Source: Luscinia megarhynchos (lineage: Eukaryota; Chordata; Aves; Passeriformes; Turdidae). Taken from it: a stretch of DNA of 64,000 nt. Position numbers and translations under genes: made by a program. Location: positions 81,784,905 through 81,848,904 of the forward strand of contig JAPFBE010000002.1 of the NCBI GenBank assembly GCA_034336665.1, in the 5' to 3' direction. Below, one piece after another: positions 39,501 to 51,726 of this stretch. The notes beneath the pieces are model-generated. The model searched no databases and was not told the origin of the DNA. It was given only the letters and a program-made list of their open reading frames with translations. Position 1 is the first letter of the stretch. Every line of letters starts with the position of its first letter.

Positions 39501-42500
39501 GAGCACACGGACTCAGGATGAGGGGCTAGGGTGCTCAGTCCTTTCCCTCCCCTGCTCCAGGACACCGTAGAGCAGAGAGGCATGAGGTACCATCTCTTAC
39601 AATCTTATACAATGGGACATCTTCCTCTCTCTGGCAAAGCCTCATTTTGGGTAGGTCTGGCAAATTGCAGTGCCAATGCTGACCTCTCTAAGTAACACTT
39701 GAGGGGCAAAGGCATGGTCACATCCAAACCTCCAGAGACATACTCCCAAACCTCCCAAATTCAAACTGCTGTCCACTGAGAAAGTCATACCCCCACAAGA
39801 TCAATTCATTAGTCATGCAGTAAACTAAACAGAGATGGTGTCATGACATACATGCAGACTGGACAGAGTACATTGCAGTTAACCAGGAGGGGGAGTGTAA
39901 ATGAGTGGAAGAAACTCTGCATCCAGAGCCAAACAGCTCTTTACAAGACAGGCAACAAACAGAACTCAGCCTAGCCACTACAGTTGGCCTAACATCTACC
40001 ATGACTTCTACAAGTATTTTCTAAATGTTTCATGGTGTGTTTAAAATGCATTTTGTAAAGAGCAAAAAGTCCTAAGTTCTCACACAGGCTGCCCTTCAAT
40101 CCTTGTTAATTTATACCATTTCCTCTTGAGACAAGCATCTCATTTCCTCCTTTTCCACTAGCACAGAAAATTCTGTTCAAAAAATCTGTATGTAGTCAGA
40201 CAATATGTCACGAAGCATTTGGAAAAATGTGCTAGCTGTAGCAAAAAATTGTTACAAGTCAAACACTAAAATGTAGTAGAAAAATTCAAATCCATACTAT
40301 GATTTGTAACCTCATGTTAAGACTAGTCAAAACCCCTCCTTAAAGACATCCAATGTTAAATTTATTGACAAATTCTTATAGCAGCATTTTAAGTGAATCA
40401 AGATATTTTTCAAGCAAAACCCATTAAATCTGACTTCTGGAAATCTAGCAGGATTCTTCCTCCTGGGTTTCAGCCAGTCAGAGCAGGGCTAGAGGGTGAT
40501 GTGTGTGTTTAGAGCTTGGTTTTACTTTTAATTGTTAAGGAAGCATTGATACTTACAACACCCTTGCCTCTACCTAAATTCTTAGGACACCAAGAAGCTC
40601 AGCAGTTAAAACTTTACCTGGAAAAATCTTAAAGATATAATATAGAAAAGCAATATCTAAGTACTCCTTCCTGACATTTCTCATCTTAAAAGAAAAAAAA
40701 AAAACAAAACAAAAACTGCAATCATTTGAGTTGGTAAGTCTTCTAAAGGCAGAAGTATCAGTTATAAAAAGAGACACTTCCCCCCATTACTGAGTTTAGA
40801 GCAAAGTTACACAAATTTTCAGAAAATGAGAAGAATCACATCTTCCTAAATATGATTTCCTCCACCAAAACACACTGGCCTCATCTATGCAAACAACTCC
40901 AGCTCTAGCAACCACAGATAGGAAAAACAAGGCTATATAGTGGCTTTGACTTTATGTAATTATGCCAAGGAAAAGAAAAAAGCCTGTCACTTGAGTACCA
41001 ACATTAGAATGACCTGAATAAGGTAATTGTAATAAAATGAGGGGGAAAAACATCTATCCAGTAGAGAGAGATCATACATCTAAAAACTTTAGACATCAAA
41101 TTGCAGTTCTTTTGTAGAAATTGAGTTGTGCCCTTGGTAAACAAACTTTTGCAAATATTAGACAATGTGATCCTTGAAAAAAAGTAAAGAGTTTCTCTCG
41201 TTCATGATAGTTCTTCATCCTGTTCCCTGATTTACAATTTCTCTGGCCCAAGAAAAATGTGCATTATAACTTCACTTGCTGTGGATGTTATCACAGACAA
41301 GATGATCTTAAAGAGATTTAGAATCATGGAAATAAATGAACATAAAAACTAACAAAACTAAAGCCACCAGTGAATAACTGCTAAAACACTAATGATTGAA
41401 CAGTCAGCTTTAGCATTGCCAAAGCTTTCAAATCACTAAGTATACCAGGGCCAGCAGTTTCAGAAAAGTTTATTTATCATACATAACATTTTTGAACAGA
41501 AATTTCTCTCCAGGATGCAAAGCACAGACTTCCATGAGGATGAAGTGTCATCACTAGCAATAGCAATATTAAATCTTGTAGTCTTAAACAAAAAAAACTC
41601 TCTCAAATAAATACAACCACCATCCCCCTAACAAAACATCCAAAACAAAAAAAGCCAGTTTTGGGAGAAGACAATACTTTCATAATGACTGTTCAGAACC
41701 AAGGAATTTGTACACGATGTCAGGAATCCACTTCTTCCAATGACATTTATGGAAAGTTACACCTTTAATCACTGCAAAGCACTGTAACATTCAGTTAGGT
41801 CTGACTTTGTATTTCTTAAAGGCATGGCCCAAAGCTAAAGCATTCATATGTGAGGGATGTGATGCTAAATTACATGAGTGCCTATCAGTCCAAGAGACCA
41901 TTATATACTGGCAGCAATAAAATTGCCATATTTAACAGCCCTTCTCTCTTAAAGCCTTATCAGCTTTAATTACTTTTCTACAGAAACCAGTTGCACTAAT
42001 ACCAAAGTGACTGAAAATAGAACTGGAGTCAAATTTCTCACTGTTTTAAACATGTGGAAATACCTGTAGGTGTATTTAACAGACCTGCAGTATACCCAAA
42101 CCCCAGATGGGATCCAATGCACACAGTCACTCACTGGTAGCTCAGCCCTGACTTCAGCCAGAGCCACTAATATCCAAAACAGAACTACCTGAAAGATAAC
42201 ACTGAAGCCAAAACAGAGCAGGAGGAAGATGTATCTGCAGATGATGAAATGCCAGACTTCTAAATTTTAGTCACTGAAGCCTTTACATGAAGATTGCCCT
42301 TAAAAAAAACAACACTTTCTTCCAAACCAATGGCTATGGGTATGAGGAAGCCAAAACTCAGTAGAAAAAGATGCAAAGAAGCTACTTCCAAAGGAGACAG
42401 AAGAAGAACAGATACAAGTGATTTGTACTAAAGAAGCCATGTACTTTGCTTGCAACTCAAACCACCCAGAATAGAGGTAAATTAAGTTTCCCTCACATTA

Positions 42501-45294
42501 AAAGCAAAATCAGAATTTTGACACTTACTTGGCATTTGGATGGTTACGTGAAATTTTCTTCAGCTCAATATCATTGTCACAAGTCATGATGTTTATCCCA
42601 GCTTTTGCAGCATACTTGATCTGAGAGGCTTGCTTGCAAGGATTTGTGTATATGATGTTTTCAGGAGAAATGCCCAGGTCTTGTACCAATGCCATTTCAG
42701 ACTGAAAAACAAGAGCACACCAGAGTTTGACAAAGCACACCACACCATCTTTCCTGAATTTTTATTAGATGTGCTCTACTACCCCACTAAAGAGAAAACT
42801 ATCTACTCATTCTGGGACAGAAGTACAGACTTTCAACAGCCAGTTACAAATGAGTTTACAGTTAAAAATTTTATTTATAATCATGGCACTTAACACCAAA
42901 CGGATGAACTTAAACCAGCAGACATGAAAGAAAATCAGGCACGCAGGCAAGAAAAACTTACTTTGCTGGAACATGCAAAACCAACACCAAGAGTTCCCAG
43001 AATTTCGAGTACACCTGGAGTAGAATTGCATTTTACAGGATAAAATGGCTTTATTGGTGCCATCACGTTCTGCCATTGTATGTTATTCCTTACAAGCTTC
43101 CCAAGATCACCAACATAAAATGCCTTTTTTCCAGTCTGCAAAAGGAAGAATAGGAAAATAAAATGTCTGAAATTGTAGGTTTGCTGTCAAAACAAACAAC
43201 CCAAAGTCTTAAAGAACTATGTACCTTTTTTTGCCCTGCTCTTAACTTTTAGATTGGACCTTGAACAATGTTTTTCTCTTCACCTAGCAATTTGAACTAG
43301 TTTTAAAATAATCAAAGGGAATACCTACCACTTCAGAGACATTATGAATGCTATTGACAACATTCTGAGATTCCTGAATAAAAGATTCCACTGAAATGCC
43401 AACTGTTGATTTCATCAAAAAGTACAGATTAAGTTATTCATTTCTTTCAACTTTTTATTTTCAGAAGTCTGCAGCTATTTATAGGATGAAAATCCACTGG
43501 GATAAAAGCTTCCACAGTCTCATATAAGACATAAATGTAATTTATATCTTATTATATAAGGAATAAAATCTGATGTACTAATATTGCTTTAGCATCCATC
43601 TAATAGCTTGTTTTACTGAAAATTTGCCTGATGGTATTTTAGTTCAGGAAGTCAAGTTTGAGACTGCTCTCCACATCTTGTGAAGAATGAAGTTCAAAAG
43701 GAATTTTAAGAGCTAGACTCCATGCTAAAGATGACAGAATCAAGTACATAATTTTTAAGAAAATGCACAGACTTTTCTGGAACTGTTAAATTCCCTTTGG
43801 ACATCTGATACACCATAGTCTCTCAATATCAGGTCATGATGTGGGTGTAGTGGATCAAAATGCAAACAGATCATTCCAGATTTGTTCATAATGTGCACTC
43901 AGTAAAACTACTGTAAGCGAATGATCTATTGCAAATCAATTAAAGACCATCACAAAATACATGATGGATCTGAATGGAGATTGTACATCAAATGTTCATT
44001 CTAGCACCTGACTTTCACAGATATGAAACTCTATATGTTGTGGCTTATTTTATACAAAGTCTTTATTTCTGTTTAAAAAACACAAAGAAATTCCATCGGG
44101 TGGAAGCATACTGACCCCCTGTACGGGTCACCAGCAGGAATGGGATCTGGAGCTTTAGATCCATGGCACAGGCCTCTACCCCTTGAGCTAAAGGAGTAAA
44201 TGAAAGCAGCAGGAGGCAGCTATCCTCTGTGAGCCAGCCAGTGGTTGGAGACATGACATGTTGCCAGTAGTTTACCTATTTATTTGCTAGACAGAAAAAG
44301 AATATTAGGAATCAGGATGTGGGAGTCCTACACCTGAGTTCAGAAGGCCAGGGAATTTAGCTATTTGTTGCACTATAGTTGACCACCTGCACATTAATAT
44401 TCGTTCTGATAAACCATGGGGAAAGTGAGCAACTCACAGGTATAGCACATGAAGAATACAGGATTTGCTTAATGAACTTTTTTTTTTAATGTTTGCTCTT
44501 TCAACAACTCTGTCTACAGAACTAAAGCTACATCTTCCTGCCTCCTCCTAAGAAATGAGTGAAGCCTTATTCAGAAAATGACTACTGTATACACAGAATT
44601 ATTCAATTTTCTTTCCAGGTGGTTGCTAAACTTCAGTAGCTTTTACATCAGTTTGTCTTGAAAGATAGCACCTCACAATGTACTTGTACCAGAGTTTCCA
44701 GTGGGGAGAAGGGTAACAGGAAGATGTATGAACAAACCATGATGGCCCACAGAAAATTTAAACATGGCTTTAAACTGGCTCAGCATACACATTTGTCAGA
44801 ACTCTGTCGTATTTTCAGGGAAAGAACAACAACAAAAAGGTCCCAATTTAATATACCCACTTGCACAATTTCAGGTGCTTGATCTAAACCCCACTGCTAA
44901 TTAAATCTCTTGATAGGATGAGATGGGAACCTGTATTTAACTACATCAGTCAGATACTTTCCTGCTAGCCACACTCAGGGAGGTAAGAGCTGATGCCCAA
45001 ATTTCCCTAACAGAATTCTGCTCAAAGCAAGAAAACAGCAAAGAAGCAGAATTAGAAGAAGAAACTACTTTATAAGGTGAGTGAGGCTTAGCTGACTGTT
45101 CCTCTGTTGCTGTCTGCTCATCAGTTCTAAAATACTTTCACCAGTTCAAAGACTTAGGGAACTAAATCAAAAGATCTGGAAAGCAAACTTACATGAGTAT
45201 GTTCATAAATACAGTTGTCAATAACATCTGCAAGAGTTGCTCCTTCATCCAACAGACCAATGGAGTAATTTGCATCCTCAAGGAATCCTTTCAT
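33524..45294 (-). CDS. AZIN1: AZIN1, antizyme inhibitor 1 (inactive ornithine decarboxylase homologue)
   Basis: Ten coding exons: 45294-45193, 43135-42962, 42701-42529, 39036-38902, 37444-37363, 36538-36464, 35419-35254, 34738-34620, 34448-34234 and 33635-33524. All have GT/AG borders and consistent phase and sum to 1,353 nt, 450 residues plus stop; human is 448. The protein opens [18 protein letters not shown] and ends RFSTAA. It has the ODC alanine-racemase-like barrel: PFYPVKCN with Lys69, IGGGFTG (234-240), EPGCYYV (271-277), NDGVYGSF and WGPSC with Cys360. ODC's Asp88 is Ala here, and the PLP-phosphate Arg in EPGR is Cys274, so it should not decarboxylate ornithine. AZIN1 binds antizyme more tightly than ODC does. 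It frees ODC from degradation and relieves block of polyamine uptake in cytosol and nucleus. Translation is controlled by the 5' leader (next entries). ODC1 and AZIN2 fit the substitutions and the KLF10 neighbour less well. Confidence 0.97.
44085..44215 (-). mobile_element. tRNA-derived SINE-like remnant in an AZIN1 intron
   Basis: On the minus strand, TAGCTCAAGGGGTAGAGG (about 44,193-44,176) resembles a tRNA A box. About 40-50 nt later, a degraded B-box-like GATCCCATTCC leads into CTGGTGACCCGTACAGGGGG. This matches the head of tRNA-derived SINEs of sauropsids as I remember them. Boundaries and family name are uncertain. Confidence 0.45.
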
Positions 45295-45295
45295 C

Positions 45296-45325
45296 TCAGC
45301 CGTATTCCACAAAGCCGACAGTCAT
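45296..45325 (-). promoter_or_regulatory. short AUG uORF ending one base before the AZIN1 start
   Basis: ATG at 45325 gives nine codons and a TGA at 45298-45296; one G separates it from the AZIN1 ATG at 45294. The exon begins at 45390 (acceptor TTGTGCAG). Ribosomes ending here could reinitiate at the nearby ATG. Use of this uORF is not shown. Confidence 0.5.
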
Positions 45326-45390
45326 AAACCAAGAAACACAAGGGATGGGCTTCCAAGCCTTAGATCCGGGTCCTTAAATTATGCAACAAA

Positions 45391-48300
45391 CTGCACAAAG
45401 AAAACATGTGTCAATGGAAAAAGAGACAAAGCTGCTATTTAAAAATCAGCTTTCTACACCTGATGTCCTACAAACAGTAACACACCCTCTACAAAAACCA
45501 AAGATGTTTTTACTCTGCTCACGCTACATTTGTCAGAAATACGGCTAGAACAATTCTACTGAAGCCAAGAATAAAACAGAAGCTGGGTACTTTAAATCTG
45601 ATACTAACTTCCAGAAACAACTAATGCAAGAAGAATTCCAGACTGTATGCACACAGATCTGCACTGAGTTTATGCAAACTATGAAAATACTGCAAGTGCA
45701 GCATAATTGTCCAAATGCCTCAGCTCAGTTCTTCTCAAGTACAGTATCTTAAGCAATGCTACCATTCAAATGTGCAACTGGATGACTGCCTGCAACAAAA
45801 CATTTTTTAATTTGTTATATAAAACTTGTATATTTATTTTTTTTGCTCTGTTCATTACATTACCTACAACAATTAAAAATATCAATTGCAATAGAAGTTG
45901 ATAAAAAGAAGCCAGTAGGCTAGCAGTAATTTTAAAAGTGATAATCTCAGTATGTAGAATTGTTATTAAAATAAAGTAAGAGTTACAGTCTAACTTCATT
46001 TGCATCCTGCTTCAGATCTTCACTGCAAACTAGCTTAGTAGTTCATACACAGTGTTTTCCAAAAGACAACCTTAACACAGGCCAAACACTGAAAACACTT
46101 AAATATACAGTCTTAGAATGCAGATTGACTATTTAACCACAAGTAAAAATCAGCAGACAGGAGAAAATTACCAACAGCTGACTATGTACCTTCACTTGCT
46201 CTACTTGATGAATAGAACAATCTGCAGTTTACCTTCCATTAGAGTTGTGAGTCTTGTTTAAAAGCATCTTATTAGCTTACATCAACCCACTGACCACATT
46301 TGTTTCAACTGTCATCTTTTTGACTAACACAAGATTGATCAAAACCAGACAGCTAACTAAATTCCTTCTCTAAATGAAGGCCTAAGGCTTTTAAAATCTC
46401 TCAACAGAAGGTGCATAGTACTTGCAAAAAAAGTGATGGTTGTTTTCTAAAGCAACCTGCACTTAAACTTACAAAAGCAGAATTATTTTTCTAATTAAAA
46501 GTGTTTATAGAAACCACAAACATTACAGCTGAAAGCCAAAAATGCTTCATTAGGACTATAAAAGTTAAGATAATTTCGGCTTCAAATTATCACAGGGCCA
46601 AGGTATTAACTCCTATCTCATGTTTCATCCACCGCCTCCAAACAGTAAAAAAAAAAGTACACAATTTGCAACATAGGTTTGGTTAAGTTTGTCAACAACA
46701 TGAACAAAGTTACTTTGCTGCAGTTTAATATCACCACAACTAAGCAGCAGTTGCTCCTGCTTGTCCTTATGCCAAATAATGGGAAAGGAGCCAGCAGGGC
46801 TTTTTATATGCTTTCTGCACAACTCAAACATGCCCCCTATGTTTATTACAAGAGGAATTTACTGCCAGGTGAACTAACTCATTGGCAGCAAGAATATTCA
46901 GTTCTGTTCAGAAGCTGAATGATAAAGACAAGTACACTGTGTAAGAAACACTTGTCTCACACATATATAGTGAGTCCTATGATTATTTAAGGGAATCCAG
47001 AAGATCCAAAACAATCACAGAAGAGCAAGATAATTATCACATTGATGTAAGGATTTAATTAGTTATAAAAACAATGACTAGGTGGTAGACTATAGTAACC
47101 AGAAAAGTGTTTAGTCAGTCATATCTCAGTATAAGACTAACAGATAAAACATCTTACAAAAATACCACTATTGAACAAAAGAAGCTTGTGAACTAAGTTT
47201 GCCTTAGAATCAGTCCAACAAGCATGAGCACCAGAGTCATCTTCATAAAATATTCACGGTTTTCAGAGGCAGAGGACCAAAAAGATTGAGTTCTCTCCCC
47301 TCCCCACCTTGGAAAAAATGCTGGCACTGGCATTTTACTGGACTCTTTACCACCAACTTCCCAAAGCCACCACGAACAAAAAAAGTTACCTAGTAATATA
47401 GTTTTGATGAAGATTATTTTCTAAATAATTATTTTTATAATTTAATTTATAATGCAAATTAGAATTAAGATTATTTCCCTTGTCTCCTGCTCATTCATCA
47501 AAAAGCATCTTATGGTCAAGAGGCAGGGACCAAAAGGAATATATGCTAATACAGATTCAATGACAAATTGCAACAAACCATAAACAAACTGATACAACCT
47601 CTCCCAGGCTACTAAACAGTGATTGCTTTTTTTAAGCACATCCAAGCCATAGAAGCATTTCCATTTAACATAATTTATCTAGTAGGAGGGAAAAAAAAAG
47701 CTAACATTTGTTCGACTACTGTCCAATTTCCCCTTTTTTGAATAAATTACATCTCTTTAGTCTTGATAGGAAAAATGTTCTACAAAGAAAAAACAAATTT
47801 CTAGAAGCACTGCTACAGCACCACACAAGACAGTGGCTAGAGAAACATTTCTTTAAGGGTTTAATCCCTTACAGTAGGATTTGGGACTCTGCTGTCACCT
47901 AATTCTGTCCTGACTGGTTCTCTCCTGAGGGAGGGGGAGGAGAAGCAGTGATAAAATTTGCAGAAGGAAACCTAAAGGATGGTTTAGGACTTCTCTTTTT
48001 AATGTCTGTAAGATGAGTCAGAAATCATTAGAGTACAGAGCTCACTCCATGCTGAAAGTGCTGACTTGCTGCAAGTCATTATTTGACAGACTTGGTGTGG
48101 TAACACCACCCATTTTCACACCTGAAATGTTAGTCTGCACAATGCTCCAGGACATATATTTTAAGTCAAACAAAAGCTGTCAAGTGGTATGAGACTTCTA
48201 CATAGGCATGTAATTGCTTTCTTTGAAGTAAGCCTTACATCCTCAGGCTCTTTACAGTTCAACACAATGACTTCCCAGATGAAGAGCTCCAAGATAAAAA

Positions 48301-48718
48301 GTGTACATATTTAAACACTGCAATTACTGCAGACATCTGGAAAAAAGGAGTCTAAGCACATGCTTGTCACATATAAGCATCCATGACAAACAATTTTCAT
48401 TTTTTTTAAACACTGTCCGAACTATGTATTCTTTGGCCTAAGAACTTTAAAAACCCCAAACACCTATAGGGGTTTGGCTCTTTCATTAAAAACTTCCTCT
48501 GCAAACAAAACAGGCTCCAAATAATGACGTTCAACCACATCTTACTAAAGAAAAGTATTTATAACAAATAATAATTATGCTGATGTAAAAATCATAAAAG
48601 GCTAAAAATACATTCTCTCATTCCTTGCAATACTGGTTCTTCAGGGGTAACAAATCAAAAAATAAACATTTTGTCACTAGCAATTCAGTACAGAACAGGT
48701 ATAGCAGAAAAGTATATA

Positions 48719-48775
<57 letters not shown>

Positions 48776-51588
48776 TATATGTGAGTCCTCTGTTTTCAGA
48801 GAAGGAAATACCTATTTATAAACTTTTAAAAAATATTCCAAGACACTATTTCACTAACCTGCACAACTGCAATTCAGTTAGCTGAATGCAGCCACTAACC
48901 AACTGATGGAATTGCTGAAATAGGTGTTTCTTTTTGCATTACTCAAGCTACCTCTCAGTACAAATCCACTGAGGGTCATAAGTAGGGTACCTGCACAGCT
49001 TTGGTCAGTTGCATCCTACTCTATTCTCTCAGCAGCATTCCACACAGTTAAGTGAGCAGTGTAGGAAGAACAATTCTGCTGAAGCAAGCAAATGGGCTAG
49101 ATACTGAAAAAACAATGCCCACCCAACATATTCTACAGGAACAATAACCTTCTTCTGCTTTCTTGAAGTTTGAATACATTATTCAGACTCAATAAGCTCC
49201 CAAAGCTTACAAAAGAATATTACCCTTCTAAGTGCACGTACATTTCCGTGGTTCCAGACCAGCACTTCTCTTTTACAACAGTGCAGTCACTTCCCTATCC
49301 TATCTTCCTGCTCAATGTTAGTATTTGGCCTCTCCACTGCCCCCCAAGACTCCCACCTCCCAGCCCTCCTGCACCCTAACTGCCACCAGCTCCATTTACA
49401 CAAAGTCATGAAGGCTTTCAAAGTTAGCCAGCATAGATAGCTACTGCTTCCACTTGGCATAGACAGGGATTGTTAATACATCAGACTTCCATTGCTAATT
49501 CCCATCATTTCTGATCAACCAGATGTGGCAATAAATAGAAGAGATTTTAAAGGAGCAAGAGTTCAGGCCATGGTTGCCAGACTGCTCAGGGAGTGAGAGC
49601 TTGAAGAGCAGACAGAACCAAACCCCAAGTCTTCCCCCTGACCAGTGTAACACCAGGAAAAAAGTGAGATGGAGAAAATTATAAAATGGAAGCGTTTAAT
49701 GGAAATGTAAGTACACCTTCAGACAGAAGATTTTTATTTTAGCTCTACTGGAACATTAACACATAACATTACAGTTATATTTAAAAGTTCACTTGACCTT
49801 TTTCCCATTAAATCACTTTGCAAGTTGAACAGGACTCAAAGTACCAATTAGCTCTTTAACTTACGTTTTAGCTGTGTTTGAGGCAATGACCTGTGCTTCA
49901 GCTACAGATTTCCTGGCAAACACTGCTGCTTACATCACTACATTCAATATTGAAATACTTCTATTTGTGTGCAGTATTGCTGAACATGTAATAGATCCAA
50001 ATTCAAAATGAGCACATTATCTGAATATTCAGCTGCAAATAAAGCAAACCCAGTGGTATTCCCATTCCTGGGCAACCTATACCTCGCATCATTTTTCACA
50101 GCACAGGAGTCTATCAGTTAGAGAAGGAATATCTCAAAGAAGGTAGCAGAACAGCCTTTACCTCAAGAGTAACAACTTCTGCCACAGACAAAATTCTCTT
50201 CAGAACAGTTTTAGAAATTAAGATGCATGTACCTTAAGATTTTATACTTCATTCACTCCTTTCTAACAATTCTTTTGCCTTTCCTAGCTTTTTACTATTT
50301 ACCTTATTTCTGTTCAAGTGCAAAATGTCGTGCAAGAGTTCTAGCCACATACAACAGCAAACCAAAACTTAAACTGAACAGGAGAAGTAAAACCACACCT
50401 AAATCATAACAGTGATATCCAGAAAATTCACAGTGTTGACAGAATTCACTTGAATAGAGCATTCAACTACAAAGAGCCAGATATATGCAGTTAATTCAGC
50501 AAGTTTCAAACAAAACAAAAAACCATAACCTCTGGAGATAGAGCCAGAAGTCATGATAAACCAAGCTCACCCTGTGCCTCAGCAATTGTGGTATCTTCAA
50601 TGAATAAGTTTATCTACATTAAGTACCTTATTAGGAGGCATACTAACACAACTGGCATTTGGAATCTTTGTGGTCTTTAAAAAGTACCTGGCTCAGTAAG
50701 ATGTACTTAACCATTTGCAAGTTCTACATTAAAAAGCATTACATAAATTTATAGGTACTAAGCCAAATAAAAACGCCTTCAGCTAGACAGGAAAAAAGTA
50801 ACACTGTTCAAACACTGTATAAAGTCAGCTTAAATGCATTTGCAATATCTGACTTAAGACTATTGTTATAAAACCACACAAAACTGTTTTAAGTTAACAG
50901 AACACGATAACCACACACACTTCAGAGTTTTCTGTGCTCCTTAAAATCAGCTAAGTGCATTAATTTGTTTTCCATTATCATGGTCTTGTTTTCCTTTAAT
51001 AACTATTTGCCACTTCAAAATATACAGGCATTTATAATAGGTACACATTTTCCATACAACATTAAATTCCACATTCTACTGGAACCCCACTACAACTACT
51101 TGTGGAAGCGGATAGTAATTAGCAAATAATGGAGACGGGCATTTGGGAAGGCACACCCTTCATGATCAGCCTTAGCTACTGTTTACAATAGCAAATTTTA
51201 ACTATTTCAGTATAAACTAAGAAATTTTACAGTACTCAGCAAATCTTGAGTTGATGTTAACAGTCATGCAGTCTAATTTATGAATTCAGAATTACCACTG
51301 AGAGACTGAAGTTATAGCATTTTATTTCAGGATTTCTGCAGCCAACATCCCTAATTCAGAAAAGTAGCTCTATTTACCAAGTTTACTGCAGAACTTCATC
51401 AGATAATTGTGTTGAGAAAGGTGTTAGGCAAATAAAATTTTTAGTCCTCTCCACCATTCTGAATGAAAGGCCTACGTAATTTTGATAATCTACATCCAGA
51501 CAGTTATCTTCCTCATCAAAAAAAAAATAATACAAGCTAGATTTTTGCAAGTGCTTATCCTCCTGCATTCAGATGAAAAGAGACTTAC
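45391..51588 (-). other. AZIN1: AZIN1 5'-UTR intron 2 (6.2 kb)
   Basis: The intron lies between donor CAT/GTAAGTCT (exon end 51589) and acceptor TTTGTGCAG (exon start 45390). The DNA is AT-rich. Apart from the TA microsatellite I see no exon, RNA gene or full mobile element in it. Confidence 0.7.
48713..48770. repeat. (TA)n microsatellite
   Basis: A long run of alternating TA, interrupted once by T5 near 48,721-48,725 and ending in ACACAC. It lies in an AZIN1 5'-UTR intron. Confidence 0.97.
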
Positions 51589-51726
51589 ATGGACAAGTTA
51601 GGAGATGGAACCCTACTATCATCAGCTAGGTTCCCAAGGTGGCTCAGCGTTGAAGTCGAACTGCTCTCTATAAAGCACTTCTCCTAAGCCCTCTGGATAG
51701 TTGTAAACTTGATCAGAGATTTTGCC
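51589..51726 (-). other. AZIN1: AZIN1 5'-UTR exon 2 (carries most of the conserved uORF)
   Basis: The exon is bounded by acceptor CTTTACAG and donor CAT/GTAAGTCT on the minus strand and is 138 nt long. It encodes the last 34 codons and stop of the uORF described next, then 32 nt of leader. Confidence 0.85.

Noticed and set aside
33524..45294. Identity as ODC1 or AZIN2 rather than AZIN1
   Set aside because: Ala88 and Cys274 replace catalytic residues of ODC, while the N-terminus ([18 protein letters not shown]), C-terminus, the PPW uORF and the KLF10 neighbour all fit AZIN1.
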